Source: Dipylidium caninum (taxonomy: Eukaryota > Platyhelminthes > Cestoda > Cyclophyllidea > Dipylidiidae). From it: a DNA stretch of 64,000 bases. The notes beneath the pieces are model-generated. The model did no database searches and had not been told where the DNA came from. It saw only the letters and a list, made by a program, of their open reading frames with translations. The stretch lies in NCBI GenBank assembly GCA_017562135.1, contig QEYB01001046.1, forward strand, positions 2,728,001-2,792,000, in the 5' to 3' direction. Shown here in pieces: positions 34,583 through 47,700 of this stretch. Numbering within the stretch: the stretch's first letter is position 1; every line of letters starts with the position of its first letter. The position numbers and the translations under genes were made by a program.

Positions 34583-37500
34583 TCACTCCGAATGACTCAA
34601 ATTGCCTAGATGGAAGAGGTGCCGCATTGTTGGTCTTCCATGGGGACAATTCTGAAATACCGGAGGTCGATTATTCGCACTTCAAAGCGTATATTTACTT
34701 ACCCAGGGATGCTCCATGACACTCATATTAGACACGATCTAGAACCGGATAATTAGGGGATTTATTTCAAGGACGAGAATGAAGAACACGGGAATGGGAG
34801 GTGCTCACCCGTGTCATCTGTTTGTGGTCGAGAGTGGTACCGATCATGACAGCACTACGACAGGCACGGGAGGCCAGCACATCGCGCAGCCGAGAGGGAC
34901 GACAGTTTCGAGACTGGGAAAAGCATTTCATGAACAAGGAAGATGTCAAGTCCATGACTGGAAGGGGGAGTAAAAAACTGCGCGACGCGAAATTGGTTTA
35001 CGAAGGCAGCAACCACACACGCCCTCGTTACACCTTAACCCTTGAATTAGTTCAAAATTCATAATTTACGGGAATCTCGCGTCAAAATCTAGTGGCGAAG
35101 AAGCATGTATTTAATAATTTTAATAAGAACAAAGAAGCCATAATAAATCAACTTTGAGGGATTGATTATTTCGTGTTTAATCCCGAATTCAAGAAAAAAT
35201 TAACTTCCACTCTTGAGCGGCCAAGTGGCTATTCCCAATACCATCGTGTTTCCTAACCAGCTTTTAAAATAACCTATTTCGGGTCTCAGACGCCCTTTCT
35301 GTATCTGTTAAAATGGTGCGATTCCCTCGATTTTTTACGACTCACCAAGCCTTTAGATAGCACACAGAGCATCTCTTCGGCATCTGCAAACAAGGGAATG
35401 TTTTGAGAGATAATTTCTTACGATTGTGTAAAGTTGGGCAACTCACCAGCGTGACCAAAAACGTTCCCCTCACTCATCGGTGCCGAGGTGAGGCGAAACC
35501 GCTGGCCCAGAGGGGCTAACGAAAAGATCAGAATAGGCTAATGAGGAGGATTATTAGATTGAAATTGAGGAATGAGTAAATGAAAAACATACCCTTTTCG
35601 TCTATTGAAAAAACAAATCCGGACTTTGAAAAAACAGACATATTCTCTTCCAACAGGTGCTCCTGCTCCGCATTCAGGTTTAGTTGTTGCGGCCTAAAAC
35701 AAAGGAGGTAGACTCGTAACGCAGCCAGCGAGGTGAGTCTTTTCAAAATCAGATATATGCATGAAACGTATAATAAATAAAAAAAGATATTAGGTTTTGT
35801 TTATCTCAATTAATTACTGCAGAATTTAGGGATTCGACCCACGCAGTTGGTGTAAACTACATCACGCCTTCCTATAGCATTCATTGGGGCTCATAAGCAC
35901 ACATTTTACCTATCCAAGTCGATGTTAAACCTCAATTCGAAAGAAAAAAAGTTCGCTCTATAAAATACAATTCCCGTCCGAAAAAAAAACGGTTGCACAA
36001 ATTAATCGGAAGACGTACATAAGTAAGCAAACCAACAACGAAGACAAAGAAGAAACTCCTTCCATGCTCCAGTATGAATGATACTAATTGCAAAAAATTG
36101 GCTTTATAGGAGACCAAAACCCCAACCACTGAGAATAAAAAACGGTAGACTTCTCACACAACGAGGGGTTGGCTTGTGAACTGGTGATTGGCACAAAGGT
36201 GCTCGAAACGGTATTTTTCGTCGCTGGCATGCTGGTCCACGATGAAGAGGTCCTCTTTATGTTGGCACACAATAAAGCCTTTGTTGAACTGTCCGATCAC
36301 GCGCATTTCTTTGAACCATTCCTTCCTACCAAAGCAAAAGAATAGGGCAAAATGATTTGACATCGAGAAAGAGTTTAACCACGAATGAAACCAAATTTAT
36401 TTCCATAAGCACCAAGCAAATCAGAAGTGTAGTCAGAATTTTCAAAAGAAAATTAAGGACAAGTTTCCAAAAAATGAGCTTTAACGGAAATAGTTACCTC
36501 AATCTTTACCCAATATAACTGCCAATAGGTAATCTCCTACCACGACAGAAAATGTCAAAAAAGTGGGTGAAAACCATAGGTCAAATGAGTACAAAAAACT
36601 TGAGCAAATAGACTTCATCAACTTACCGAAAAGTTGCCGTCAACTCTGCTTGAGCTGATGGTTCTGTCAGATTTGCATGAAATTCACTGGTAGATAATCC
36701 TACAGGGTCGCTCGATTCGCCTTTCGCAGCCCAGTACCTCACCAGTTGACCAATAGAGAAATGTATACGAACACTTCGACGATTAAGCAGAGGCTAGAAA
36801 GGCTGATCGACCATAAACAAGGGTCTTACCAAACGTTTGTCATAGCTGCGTCTTGCCGCGTCGTTAGGGAAGACTGGTCTTTGTGATGCTACAGGATCTG
36901 GAGATAGCATGGAAAGTCTCGGTCTTTTGACACTTTCTGGTGAAGACATACTCTTCGAAAGATCCGATGAAACAGGAGTTAGGGAGGCTGAAATAAGAGG
37001 CTGTTGGGTGAGCTTTTCACTTGTCCCCAATACAACTGACGCCATCGATGAAACGGCGGGGTTTGGTAAACTGACGATACTTTGATTTCCATCGACGGAA
37101 CACAGTGCAGCAGTAAGAGCAGCTTTTAATTTCATAAGCACTGCGCGCTCCCAGTGCAGTAGAATTTGGCGTTTATCCGGTGACAAATTAACGTCAACTT
37201 TTGCTGAAAATTAAATCAATATGAGAGTAAATTTGGTACTCAAACACCTGAAATGGATAGGCAGCGAAAAAAATTCATACGAAGAAGCCAAGAGAACCGG
37301 TGTGCTCACGATTATCAATAACAAGCTGGAGCTACTGAAATATGATTCTTTAGGAGTCACTAAGTTTGCGCCTAATACTATGCATGAAGAAGCAAAAAAT
37401 CTAATAGACACAAACTGCCTATAACATCAAATCATGGCTTTCACGCTAGTGATACTTTTGTCTATTCCCAACCACTGTATTCGTGCAAAACAATTTCATT

Positions 37501-39119
37501 CACATTAGCGAGTTCCCCACCCAGTAACCTTAATACCAAAAGTTTTCCTATTAGAAATATCTCGATAATTTATTAAAAGTGCCAAAACATGAAAATCACA
37601 TACCTAAAGACACACAATTAAATTGGTGGCAAGACAATTCCAAAATTTAATGATCCAAATACATTTAACCTCAACCAGGCAAAGCATGATTGCAAGTGTC
37701 AAAACAGGAATATTGTACTTAATAAGTGTGTATTGATAAACTATGAAAACGAATCAAAATGAAATAATTGAAATGGTGAACAGTCGATTAAAATCACTTA
37801 CAACCCATTACTTAAAATATTACCTGTTATATGTTTGGCATGAACGAATCCTCAAGCTGTTAACTAACCTCTTGGCAAGTCGATGAGAAAGACTAAAACG
37901 GGAAATGCAGAAGTGATGCTTCGTGAAGGCATTCCCAACGACTGCGAAGTCGATAGCAGAGATTCACGACAGCATCGACGCCAAACGTCCGTAGCAAGAC
38001 GAGTTAGCTGTGGAAAGTCACAGGGACGACCGTTAATGTTAACAAACTGCCTATCCGCCGATGATCTTCCGAGGTTTGTCCCAGTACCAATTGGGGGCGC
38101 TGATATAAAACCAGAAATCCTAAAGGGGAGAGGAAGAATAGGACCACCTACTTTATTTGGTCCAGTTCTTCAGCGGAAAGTTTTACATTGTATTCGGCGA
38201 CCAGCTCTTCAGGAACAGCGAAATCTTTGGTGATTTCTACCAACAATTCAAGCTAAAAAGTTATAGAAACCGAAATGAAGACTCACCTGAGATTGGCCAT
38301 AAACTGCTGCGATATTAGATGAAACTGACTTCCCTTCCATATTGGAAACAACTAGCGTCTTACCGCTTTGAAAACCATTAAACCCGCAAAACAAATATCT
38401 TACCCTTTCTTCTCAAGACGATAACAGGCTAATTGAACTCCAGTTAGAGTGAGGCAGTAGCTAGAGATGAGAGTGACAGCTTGAGAATACTCCTTTAACA
38501 AACGGGTCTTTTCGATAAGGTGACGTCTGCGGACAGGCAGAGTGTAAAATAATCTTTCTACACAAACAGTGGTACCACGGATGCGTGCTAAAGGCCGGCG
38601 AGATTTCACTTCTCCAGAATTTTTGAATTCGAGGAGGGTACCAACTTTGGACGCTTCCGATTTGGTGTGTATTGAAACGTCACTAGATGATCAAGAAACA
38701 TCGTAAAACACATCTTGATTAAAAAATGAACGTACGCTATTTGACAGAGAGAAAAGAGTGCTTCACCGCGAAAACCAAAACAAGAGACTTTTGCAATATC
38801 GGAAAAATCGCGAATTTTCGACGTACTGTGACTTTTGCCTATTCTGATAAAACGAAAGGGTATTTAAACCTAAAATTTCGAAATCTGTCTCATTTATGCC
38901 GGAGCCATCATCCACAACTTCAATTGAGTCGGCGCCATAGTTTTTAAGCCTTACCTCTAAGCATAACTGGACAACTAATAAGGCATTACCAACAGTCTTG
39001 GCACCTGCATCGATAGAATTTTCAACAAGCTCTTTTATAGCAATACCCAACGTGACAATAACTTGGCTCGAGCATAATTTGTGTACGGACTGCGCGTCAA
39101 GCACCTTGATAGGGTGCAT
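34583..39119 (-). CDS. PMS2: PMS2, MutL-alpha endonuclease subunit of DNA mismatch repair
   Basis: PMS2 pairs with MLH1 to form MutL-alpha, a GHKL ATPase and Mn-dependent nicking endonuclease that acts after MutS in the nucleus. Exons in transcription order: 39119-38990, 38956-38870, 38838-38736, 38682-38404, 38365-38287, 38252-38152, 38119-37869, 37203-36830, 36793-36627, 36325-36158, 35693-35593, 35515-35447, 35383-35346, 34913-34809, 34738-34703, 34651-34583. They total 2157 nt, exactly 719 codons with the stop, with matching phases throughout. ATPase motifs: KELVENSIDAGA (about residue 30), VVDDGSGI, and GFRGEAL. The C-terminal domain has DQHASDEKYRFE (about 554), ASRAC and NCPHGRP (about 697). 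The start MHPIKVLDAQSVHKLCSSQV aligns with human PMS2 at KAIKPIDRKSVHQICSGQV. The protein is 718 residues against 862 in human; the central linker is shorter. MLH1, MLH3 and PMS1 are excluded by the combined motifs. Confidence 0.96.
36202..36237 (-). other. PMS2: PMS2 metal-binding endonuclease motif
   Basis: The codons read DQHASDEKYRFE, a perfect DQHA(X2)E(X4)E. In MutL homologues this motif binds the catalytic metal, and it is absent from those that do not nick DNA. It sits in exon 10, just after VIGQFNKGFIVCQHKEDLF. Together with the intact ACR and CPHGRP motifs it predicts an active nuclease. Confidence 0.93.
37204..37868 (-). other. Longest PMS2 intron (665 bp)
   Basis: AT-rich intron between PMS2 exons 7 and 8. 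Both splice sites follow GT-AG, and the phase (1) matches. A 67-codon + strand frame here (37221-37424) has no recognisable features, and no other gene or repeat is seen. Confidence 0.6.
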
Positions 39120-40449
39120 CCCTCTGATTGGAGCTGTCTAACATTCCACAACACGCGTTTCAAGCGGACAGCGATAGCACTAAACAAAACAGTCCCGGAA
39201 ACAAAAAAAAACCTCGTGTAGATAACATGAATTATATGATCACAACTGAACAAGATGTGTTAATTTTACTAGTGCTTTTGCAACAGGCTATTTAGTGATT
39301 TTGCATTTCTCACTTTAATTGGGTTCAAGATAATTGAAGTAAACAAGATTAAATTTGAGTCATGGATATATTTCTCTTGAAAGTTGATAGTTGGAGAACG
39401 TTCTGAAACTTTATTGATCTCTTTTTTGAAACACGAAGCATTTACTTTACTTACATTGTCTATTGAGAGGAGCTTATTCTACACCTTCATGCAATTACGT
39501 GCTCAAGTTATATTAACTTAAACGGGAGTCGAAAGAGCCTAGGCTCTGTGCGTCGTCGCCCCAGGTCAACCTGATATGTTTCTACGTAACACCTAAATAC
39601 CTACTTTTCCTGCTCTTACCGTAATTTTGTGCAAATGAATGGCCGATTTTTCCTTAAGCCTTCTAAGAAGATATAGAGGTGATGCATTCCCATCCCTAAA
39701 TTGTGCCACCATTATCTGCGAAATTTTCGACCATTTGTTCTAATACCGTGTATTTGATTAAAATATTTCTCACTTGGGCTCCTTCATAATCACAAATACC
39801 TCACACGTAAAAATGCTCTACAGATAATACATATAGATATTATCTGGACGAATGGATGCCTGCCTGGAGCATTAGTATAATAACTTGGTATAAATGTCTA
39901 GAGAACAAAAATTGACGGATAGCCAGGATATAGAAAAAAATTTTATAGAAAACCGGCGAAGCCTTTATGGCTTTGAAGTCCACATTTTTGTGGATGAAAA
40001 TGCGATTGAATTGCATGTCATTGCATAATGCGACATACAGTCATCAAGTTCTTCCTTTCGCCAAAAGTAACACTTTGTAATGGTTCTGACGTTTCCTATA
40101 ATAACTACCAAACATAATATCAAAACAATTTTTTAATTTTATTCTTCGAATTTGGTGAAAAGGGCGTATAAATGGTTGTGAGCTATGCGGCTCATATCTA
40201 ATGAAATTATGTCACAGGTCCTGAAGTCAGCAAAATTACTTCCAGAATCCTCCGTCTTAAGAATAAATTTTAAGCTGGTGTGCTTATGAATAGATCTTAA
40301 ACCATTCGTTTTGAGCACTTTACCACTATTTTACTACGTTGAGCAGTTCAAACTTGACCTCTAAATCATCACTATGGTTCTGATACGAGCAACCCTTTAA
40401 AACCACTTGTTTGTGGCCTAATTGATCCATTATTTGGACTGAGAACAAA
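39120..40449. promoter_or_regulatory. Shared upstream region of divergent PMS2 and CFAP57
   Basis: PMS2 starts leftwards at 39119 and CFAP57 rightwards at 40450, so this 1.33-kb AT-rich spacer holds both 5' UTRs and promoters. I see no convincing TATA box, long open frame or repeat. The most structured element is a 14-bp perfect palindrome at 39534-39547. The CFAP57 start has A at -3 and G at +4. Whether the spacer works as a bidirectional promoter cannot be told from sequence alone. Confidence 0.4.
39534..39547. repeat. 14-bp perfect palindrome in divergent spacer
   Basis: AGAGCCTAGGCTCT, a self-complementary 14-mer, lies about 415 bp upstream of PMS2 and 900 bp upstream of CFAP57. It could be a dimeric transcription-factor site or chance. 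Confidence 0.7.
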
Positions 40450-43400
40450 ATGGCCTCAGGCATAGTTCAGTTGACTAGAGCATTTGGATTTCGGACAGGT
40501 GTGGCTAACCCAGTATTTTTTAAAGACGAGCAAACAGTAATATATCCATGTGGCTCTAATTTAATCTTATACAATTTGGAGCGTAAAAGCCAAAAATTCA
40601 TCCCAGGCCTCGAAAAAAGCAATGGAATGACAACGATGGCAATTAGTCACAATAGACGTTACGTTGCTTTAGCTGAGAAAACTGATGAAGGACCCTGCAT
40701 AGTTGTTTATGATCTTGCGTCCCTAAGAAGGAAAAAGTTTCTTCGATGCACCGGTCTTATCACAGAAGAATTCATTAGCATTTCTTTTTCACCTGACTCA
40801 TTGTACCTTGTGGCCCAGGGCGGGGAACCGGATTGGATTCTCGTTTACTGGCAATGGGAAAAAGCAAAACGCCTTGCTGTCGTCCGTACTTCTCAGGGCA
40901 ACCCTATTTACCAAGTAATTGTTTTAGCAACCATACTTAGTGATTACTAAGATATCCGTCAGTCCACATGACAGTACACAACTCTGTGTTACCGGAAAAG
41001 ATACTTTTAGAACTTACAAGTACAACGAAGAAGTAATAAAACCCTTGGGTCACTGCAAAGTCGATCCTCGCACCTTTCTCTGTCACGCGTGGATAAATGA
41101 TGAACGTGTCGCTGTGGGTACGGATAAAGGCAAATGGATTTTGGTTAGTAATGGAGAACCCATTGAGGAGCACAATATTACTCGCTACCTGCCTAAAGAT
41201 AGTGAACAGACAGACGACAAAGAGTAAATTATTTGTTGAGTCTCATCAGAAAACGACTTTATAAGACTTTAGCACGCTTATGTCTCCTCTTCATTTAGAA
41301 GTTCCCTTTCAAGTGAAATTCCAGGTGTAACAACAGAAGGAGTTACCGCGATCGTCACGACTCAAAACTTCGTTTATGTGGCTTGTGGTCCAGGTTTAGT
41401 CCACTGCTACAAATATAACGCAAGTGCTGAGAAGAACGACGAAAGTAAGCCCAACCGACGAAGGAAGTCAGTTGTTGACAGCACTTGTGAAGAGACTTCC
41501 TCTTATGTTCGTGTGAAGGAGATTCGAATCCCTACTGATCCCAATATGAGCACAGATACCGGTGTATCCAGCAACCAGGTTATAACTCAGCTATGCGTAG
41601 GTTCAAAATAACGTTTGTATGCCACTTTAATGGTAACTTCACCCCTGAGTAGCCATATTTGTGGAAACTTATTTACCTTACCTGGTTGTTAAAGTGATTT
41701 TTAATATCATCAACTATTTTTGATAATGGCTACCTAAAAAATCGCATTTACGCTGCCGCGGAATGTGATCTGATAATTTTGTTGTGGATATTAACCTATT
41801 GTGATGCACTTGCAAACAATGACTCCACCTTCTTGACCAATTGATTCCGTAAGTACTGTCAAAACCCCACTTTGGCATTTTGTAGGGAGCCGTATAGGGC
41901 TAATTATGAGTTCTGAAGTCTTTCATTCACATTTTACGACTTCATTGTTACAGTCCAATCTAAAGAGAATCTTCGCAATAGCTTATCGAATTTTCAAGAG
42001 TATTTTGTTAACGAGACAAATATATGCGCGAGGAACACATCACTTTGTTGCACTCTGGGTTCGATAGCGACGTAGGCTTCTTGTTCTTGTTCGCAGATCA
42101 ACCCCTCTGAGGAAACGCTAATTGCAAGCACTGCTTCGCACCAGCTCTACGTCTACGCGCTGCTTACGCCAGAACTTGTTCCGGGCAAGACAGGTCGTCA
42201 GGAGGGGAGGAAGGATAAAGCAACACGCAACCAATGGCTCGACGATCGCCAAGAGTTGTCGGGTGATGCCACAAATATGACATTAGAAGAGAACAATGGA
42301 GTCGCCATTGACTACTTCCACTTCATGGCTCAATCTTTCCACGAGGGCAAAATAGTGGGCCTTGATATCTGCTCCCGCAAACCCCTCATTGCCACCTGTG
42401 CTACCGACCATACCGTGCGAATTTGGAACTTTGAGACCAAGTACATTTTTGCGCAGTTCTTACCATATTATGTGCAACTCATAACACTGCTGTCACCGGT
42501 GTCATCATTTGTGACGAGATGTCAGACCTTAAGTATTTTATGTCCACAGCAAGCTGGAACTCTATAAGGAGTTTGCCGAGGAAGCCTACAGCATAGCTCT
42601 ACATCCACTGGGTCACTTCATCCTGGTGGGCTTCAGTGACAAGCTGCGTCTTATGAACCTCCTCATTGACGATATCCGGACATTCAAAGAGTTCCCAATT
42701 CGCGGTTGTAAGGAGGTAGGATGAGCTATGATTCTTCTGGCTGTATAATTCTGAGGCCAGCCTGGATGACCTTGTCACAATGGTATTAGGAACGCCTCGG
42801 TGAGCATTTGCTCAAAATATGTTAATTGAAAGCTTGACAAAAGTACGCGTTCACCTTTGTTTATGTATAATGTACAAGGCGATATTCTGTTCCTGTACTT
42901 AAGGCTACAGACACTTGCGACATGCAGTCGAATTACAGAATTAACACTAGATCATATGGAGGAAACACGCAGTTAGGGACTTCACTGTCTTGTTCTCGTA
43001 TCCGAGGCTCGATTTTAAAAGGCTTTTTTTACGTGGCGATAACTGCCGTATTAATGTTAATAGAATAAAAGTAATCAGAATCAAAGGAGCCTCCGATAAT
43101 CTTTTTTTATGCTGTTACCAGGAGATAATAACTCTCATACAATCTTTTTAAGAGGCCAATGGTCTCCTTAAACTAGTCAAGGTAGTATTTTCTTATCATT
43201 GTGGCGTAGGAGTTGTAATAATGAATTTCTTGCATCTCGTCTAATCCAAAGATTATCCCATCAGGATAAAGTAATTTGGGTGATGTGAAAATAAGCGTAA
43301 TTTAAATTTTAAATCCTGATTTGTTTGCTGGGGATGGTCGCCTTCCTAATATGTGTCCCAAAAGATGCCGGTTGCACGAAGACATTATGTATTGCGCACA

Positions 43401-44703
43401 AAGTGACCCAATTCATAGAGGAATCGGGAATTACAACTTTGTTTCTTTTCGTCAGTGTGCATTTAGCAACGGAGGCCATCTATTCGCCGCGGTACAGGGT
43501 AACAACATCCAGCTTTACTCCACCACCAACTTTCTCCTTATCAACTCTCTGAAAGCTCATAATGGCAAAATTCGTTGTCTACTCTGGAGCACTGATGACA
43601 ACAAACTCCTCTCCTGCGGAATGGATGGCGCTGTCTACGAGTGGGATCCCTATGCCGGCAAGTCAACAGCCTTATGTGTTTCTACTAATAAATTAAAAGT
43701 AACATGGATTTTAAGATAATTACGCCTAATTTCGTCGTATTTGCATGGTTGCAAAAAGAAAGAGGAGAGTACTATGTAAACAGCCACGTAAAATTCGAGC
43801 TGGTCCATGATAGAATTGCGTCTATAGCAAGAGCCTAATTAAAACACGCAGATCTGAAATACATCGTGTGGGCACTAAATGACTGTGCAAATAACGCCGA
43901 ATGAGCTGAGGGGGGCCTCACAAGAGACTGTCCGAACATGATGACGTTGTCTTTAACAACACTGGGCGCTTTCGAGTGTGCGGCATGTACTTCGCACCAA
44001 AATGAGCAGCCAAATCATTTGGCTCAAACTAAAGTGTCTTTTCTCGCATGCCATTGCTTTCTTTTGACTCCGTACCCGATTGAATGAGAAACACATCACG
44101 GAGGAAGCACCACTCTCCAATTGCTTTAATTTATCAGTAATTTATATACCTTTCCATATTTCAGGCAGAAGGGTGAACGAGAACGTGATGAAATCTTGCA
44201 GCTACACCTGCCTTACCACCACTCAGGATGCGAAAACTACGTATGCTGTTGGTACAGACCGTAAAGTGAAGGCGATCACGGACTCTGCCGTAGGTGTAGA
44301 GCTCCTGCCTAATCCTACCCATTCGTAACGGTTCGGTAGCTGCAAATGGCAAGTTTGTTCTTCCCAGATAACGCTGGAGGTGGATTCGGAGAATATGCTT
44401 CTCACCACGATCGCCCTATCGCGGAGTGGGAGAATACTCATTTGTGGCGGTCAAAATGGTCACGTGCGCTCCTATCGCTTCCCTTTTTCGAACCACAACG
44501 TGTGGGAGGACTACGTGGGTCATTGCGACACAATTGTGAAGATGAGAATCACTCTGAATGACGAATATCTCGTCACAGTCTCCAATGATGGCTCTATCAT
44601 GGTGTGGACTCTCCAGGAACGTGATACGCGAAACGTAAAAATTGAGCGAGACAGCTCGTGGGCAGAAGAAGTGCTCATTACTCGATCGGACCTGGAGGAG
44701 AAG
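40450..44703 (+). other. CFAP57: CFAP57 exons 1-8: WD40 propeller region
   Basis: Eight exons code about 736 residues of WD40-like repeats, expected to fold as two beta-propellers that bind axonemal partners. The least conserved stretch is in exon 4 (42180-42300), where a basic, Arg-rich loop is added relative to human. The intron after exon 1 is only 37 nt (40915-40951). The two longest introns in this part, 42716-43455 and 43658-44164, hold nothing recognisable. Confidence 0.9.
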
Positions 44704-47700
44704 GTACGTGAGCCAGTCGGAAGTAGTGTCGGCAGCGGCGTAGAAGTCGATGCGTACTGATAAAGGACTCAGTTCCCGTTTTAGCAAATCCGCCGATGTG
44801 TGAATGATCGCCACCCAAATACACAGGCAAATCGTGTGTATTGTCAGAAATCATATTACACACGAGGCACGAGGAGAGCGTGAGGCGTTCACCGACTGGG
44901 CCGAAAAGACGGGTTTTATTACTGGAAGGCGGTTTTGAGGGCGCACTTGATGCTTCGGGGCAAAGGTGTTAGTCAGCCGACTTTCGGAAGTGGGATGCAA
45001 ACAGGAATTGGGCATGGCAAGGGTGCAATCAAATTGTACATTTACAAGCGTTTAATGGGAAAGTGGGTTCCAGGGTAATGTAGTGAACGTAGTGAAACGG
45101 GTGTTTGGAAGCCCACGCCGGCAGTAAATGGCGTTTTCGGCTGAATAATTTTCCCCGAAGACTGTCTCCAGTACATAAGCGTCTGGATGTGATTCTTGCC
45201 CGACGTCCCCACCACCAGGTTGAAAGTTTAGCGTGGACATGCCCCCCGAAGGACTCATTTACCTGTGCACCCTGCTACTTGCAAACACCCACCTTCTCTT
45301 CCGAGCGGCGAGTGGCCCGCCGGCACTAGGCACGAGAACGCCGCATTCGCCTCCTGGTGTCGCTAAAACCAGCAGGATTTCGAGTGGCGCAGACAAAACA
45401 AGCCAGATGGTTTGTGCCGTCGGCTTCACGACACCGGCATATAACTTTTGGACGACTCGGAACGTTACTTTCCATGCCATAATTGAGGTCTTTTGTTGTT
45501 ACCTTCAGAACCTCGGAATTGTGGAATTGAGGACACGTGTGGACGAGCTGAAAATGGAAAATGAATACCAATTGCGTTTGAAAGACATGAACTACAGTGA
45601 ACGCATCAAGGAGCTGACAGAGAAGTTCCTCAAGGAAATGGAAGTGCTACGGGTGAAGAACCAGACGCTGAGGGCAGAAAAGGAACGGGAGGAGGCACGT
45701 CATAGCGAGGAGAAGCAGGAGATAATGGAACTGCACAGCCGCGAGCTGAAAGACCTCGAGGTCACCTCCAACCAACAGTTGAGCCTGGAGATGGAGAAGA
45801 ACGCTGAGTTGCAGGAGAAGGCACAGAAGATGCAGGAATCCTACGAGAGCCAAATCTCAGAGATGACCGCAACGAAGGAGAAGATGCTGGAGGAGTTGAC
45901 GGCCTTCTTTGAGAATAAGTTGAATGAGAAAAACCAATTGATGGAGAGTTTGAAGAAGGAGAACAGGGAGCAAGTGACGGAACACGAAGTGACCAAGAGG
46001 CTGATCGAAGAGGATGCCGACAAGGAAATCTTGGACCTCAAAACCCAGTATGAGCGGCGGTTAAAAGAGGAAAGGGAGGTGATCGCGAGGCTGCGCGGCG
46101 AGTCGGGCATCATGAAAAAGAAGTTCGCCAGTCTGCAGAAGGAGATAGACGAACACATGGAGGAGCTGAAGAAGTCTCACGGCGAGACCCAAAAGCTCAA
46201 CAATGTGATTCGTTGCCAAGAGCGCGACATTCAGGGGCTGAAGAAGGAGATTCAGGAAAGAGATGAAACAATTCAGGACAAGGTGGGTCAGAGGGCGGAG
46301 GCGGGGAAACCTCTTAGTGTCACGCGGCCGGGCGGTAGGGTCTTCCTCTAGTGTCCCTGCGGGCAGAAGTGAGAGCATCCTCACGAAGACTTATCCTAAG
46401 CTCAGGATGTGCAAGGAAGCAGTTCACTGCAACGCCTGAAAGGTTAGACGTGTTCTCCCACTCAACGAGCGGTGAGGGTGTCTAATTAAGACACCTCCTT
46501 CAGTAGCAGCGAGCAACCGCTCGCACCGTCCACGCAGACTTACCGCAGTCAGCAAGACGTGGCCTTCGCGTGTCAGCCGACGACTCGGGCACTGGTGTCT
46601 CATCTGCACCCGCACTTGAGCAAATGCCCGCAACGCCCCGAGGGAGGCGGGGTGGCTCGACTGCGACCGTTGCCATTTGGCATGCTCAATAGTCCTGAGG
46701 CCCCTCCAATGTTCATTTTCTCTTCTACTTCCTAGGAGAGGCGCATATACGACCTGAAAAAAAAGAACCAGGAACTGGAGAAATACAAATTTGTCCTCTC
46801 CTACAAGATAACCGAGTTGAAGAAGCAGATAGAGCCGCGGGAGTACGACATCAGGAACTACAAGGAGCAGGTACAGGAGGTACGTGGGGTGATTCCGCCC
46901 CCAGCACGGACGAGGCTGCCGCGCGCGGGAGTCCGTCGTGGTGGCTCAAGCTGGGGCGACGCTGCCGCGTGGGGGAGGCGGTGAGGTCACCTTGAGTATT
47001 TTGCTCCAATATTTCATCCAGCTTCGGCCTCTGGTCAGCCAGAAAACAGCAGTTCGACGCCTCCTGCAAATCGGTTGGCCACGAAAGACGCTCTTCACTT
47101 GCATGTCTTTTATTGAAGAAGCGCGAAATCCCACTCGACGGCGACAGACCATGGGAAATGCCAGGCAAGAATGTGTTTAGCCCAACACGGACAGACTGTC
47201 TTAAGGCCAACCGAGAAGGCTGGACTCGAGATTTCTACCTTAGCACATAAAATCGGTATTTGCGCCCTTGCATGCGTTCATCCGCACCCGCTGTCCAGTC
47301 CCGTTTCGAAGAAAGACTATGTTCCACAACTCGAAAGTTATTCGCCTCCCCCCAGGCCATGTTCGCCAGTCGCCCTTGTTCGCACCCAGAAACCGGCCGG
47401 CTGACGGGGAGCCAGGTCGGGTGGGCTTGCCACTTGCGGAAGCGACTTTGGCGGCGTTTCATTCCGACAGGGCTTTTAGCTACGCCAGGAGAGCGTAGGA
47501 AGCAGGACGAAGAATTGCCGCCTGCATCCCGAGTGGAATAAGGCCATCAAGGAGGGCGGGAGGGGCGGAGGCGGGACAGCCGCCGATCTGATGGCACATT
47601 TTCTTGTAGATGGAGGGGGAACTGGAGCGTTTCAACCAGCAGAACGGAGCCTTGGCTCTGAATATCGAGGAGCTGAAAGAGAAGCTCAAGTCCACCATGG

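Noticed and set aside
34740..35064. Plus-strand frames near the PMS2 3' end
   Set aside because: They lie antisense to PMS2 exons 14 and 15, which carry ASRAC and other conserved residues.
37883..38233. 117-codon plus-strand frame across PMS2
   Set aside because: It is the antisense of PMS2 exons 6-7 and runs through a micro-intron; the minus-strand gene explains the openness.
45233..45508. Apparent N-terminal extension of CFAP57 exon 9
   Set aside because: The frame is open, but the residues have no CFAP57 homology, and a pyrimidine tract with CAG at 45506-45508 gives the conserved junction in phase 0.
45647..46384. Leu-rich minus-strand frames resembling membrane proteins
   Set aside because: They are the complement of the Glu/Lys coiled coil of CFAP57, which yields Leu- and Phe-rich antisense frames.
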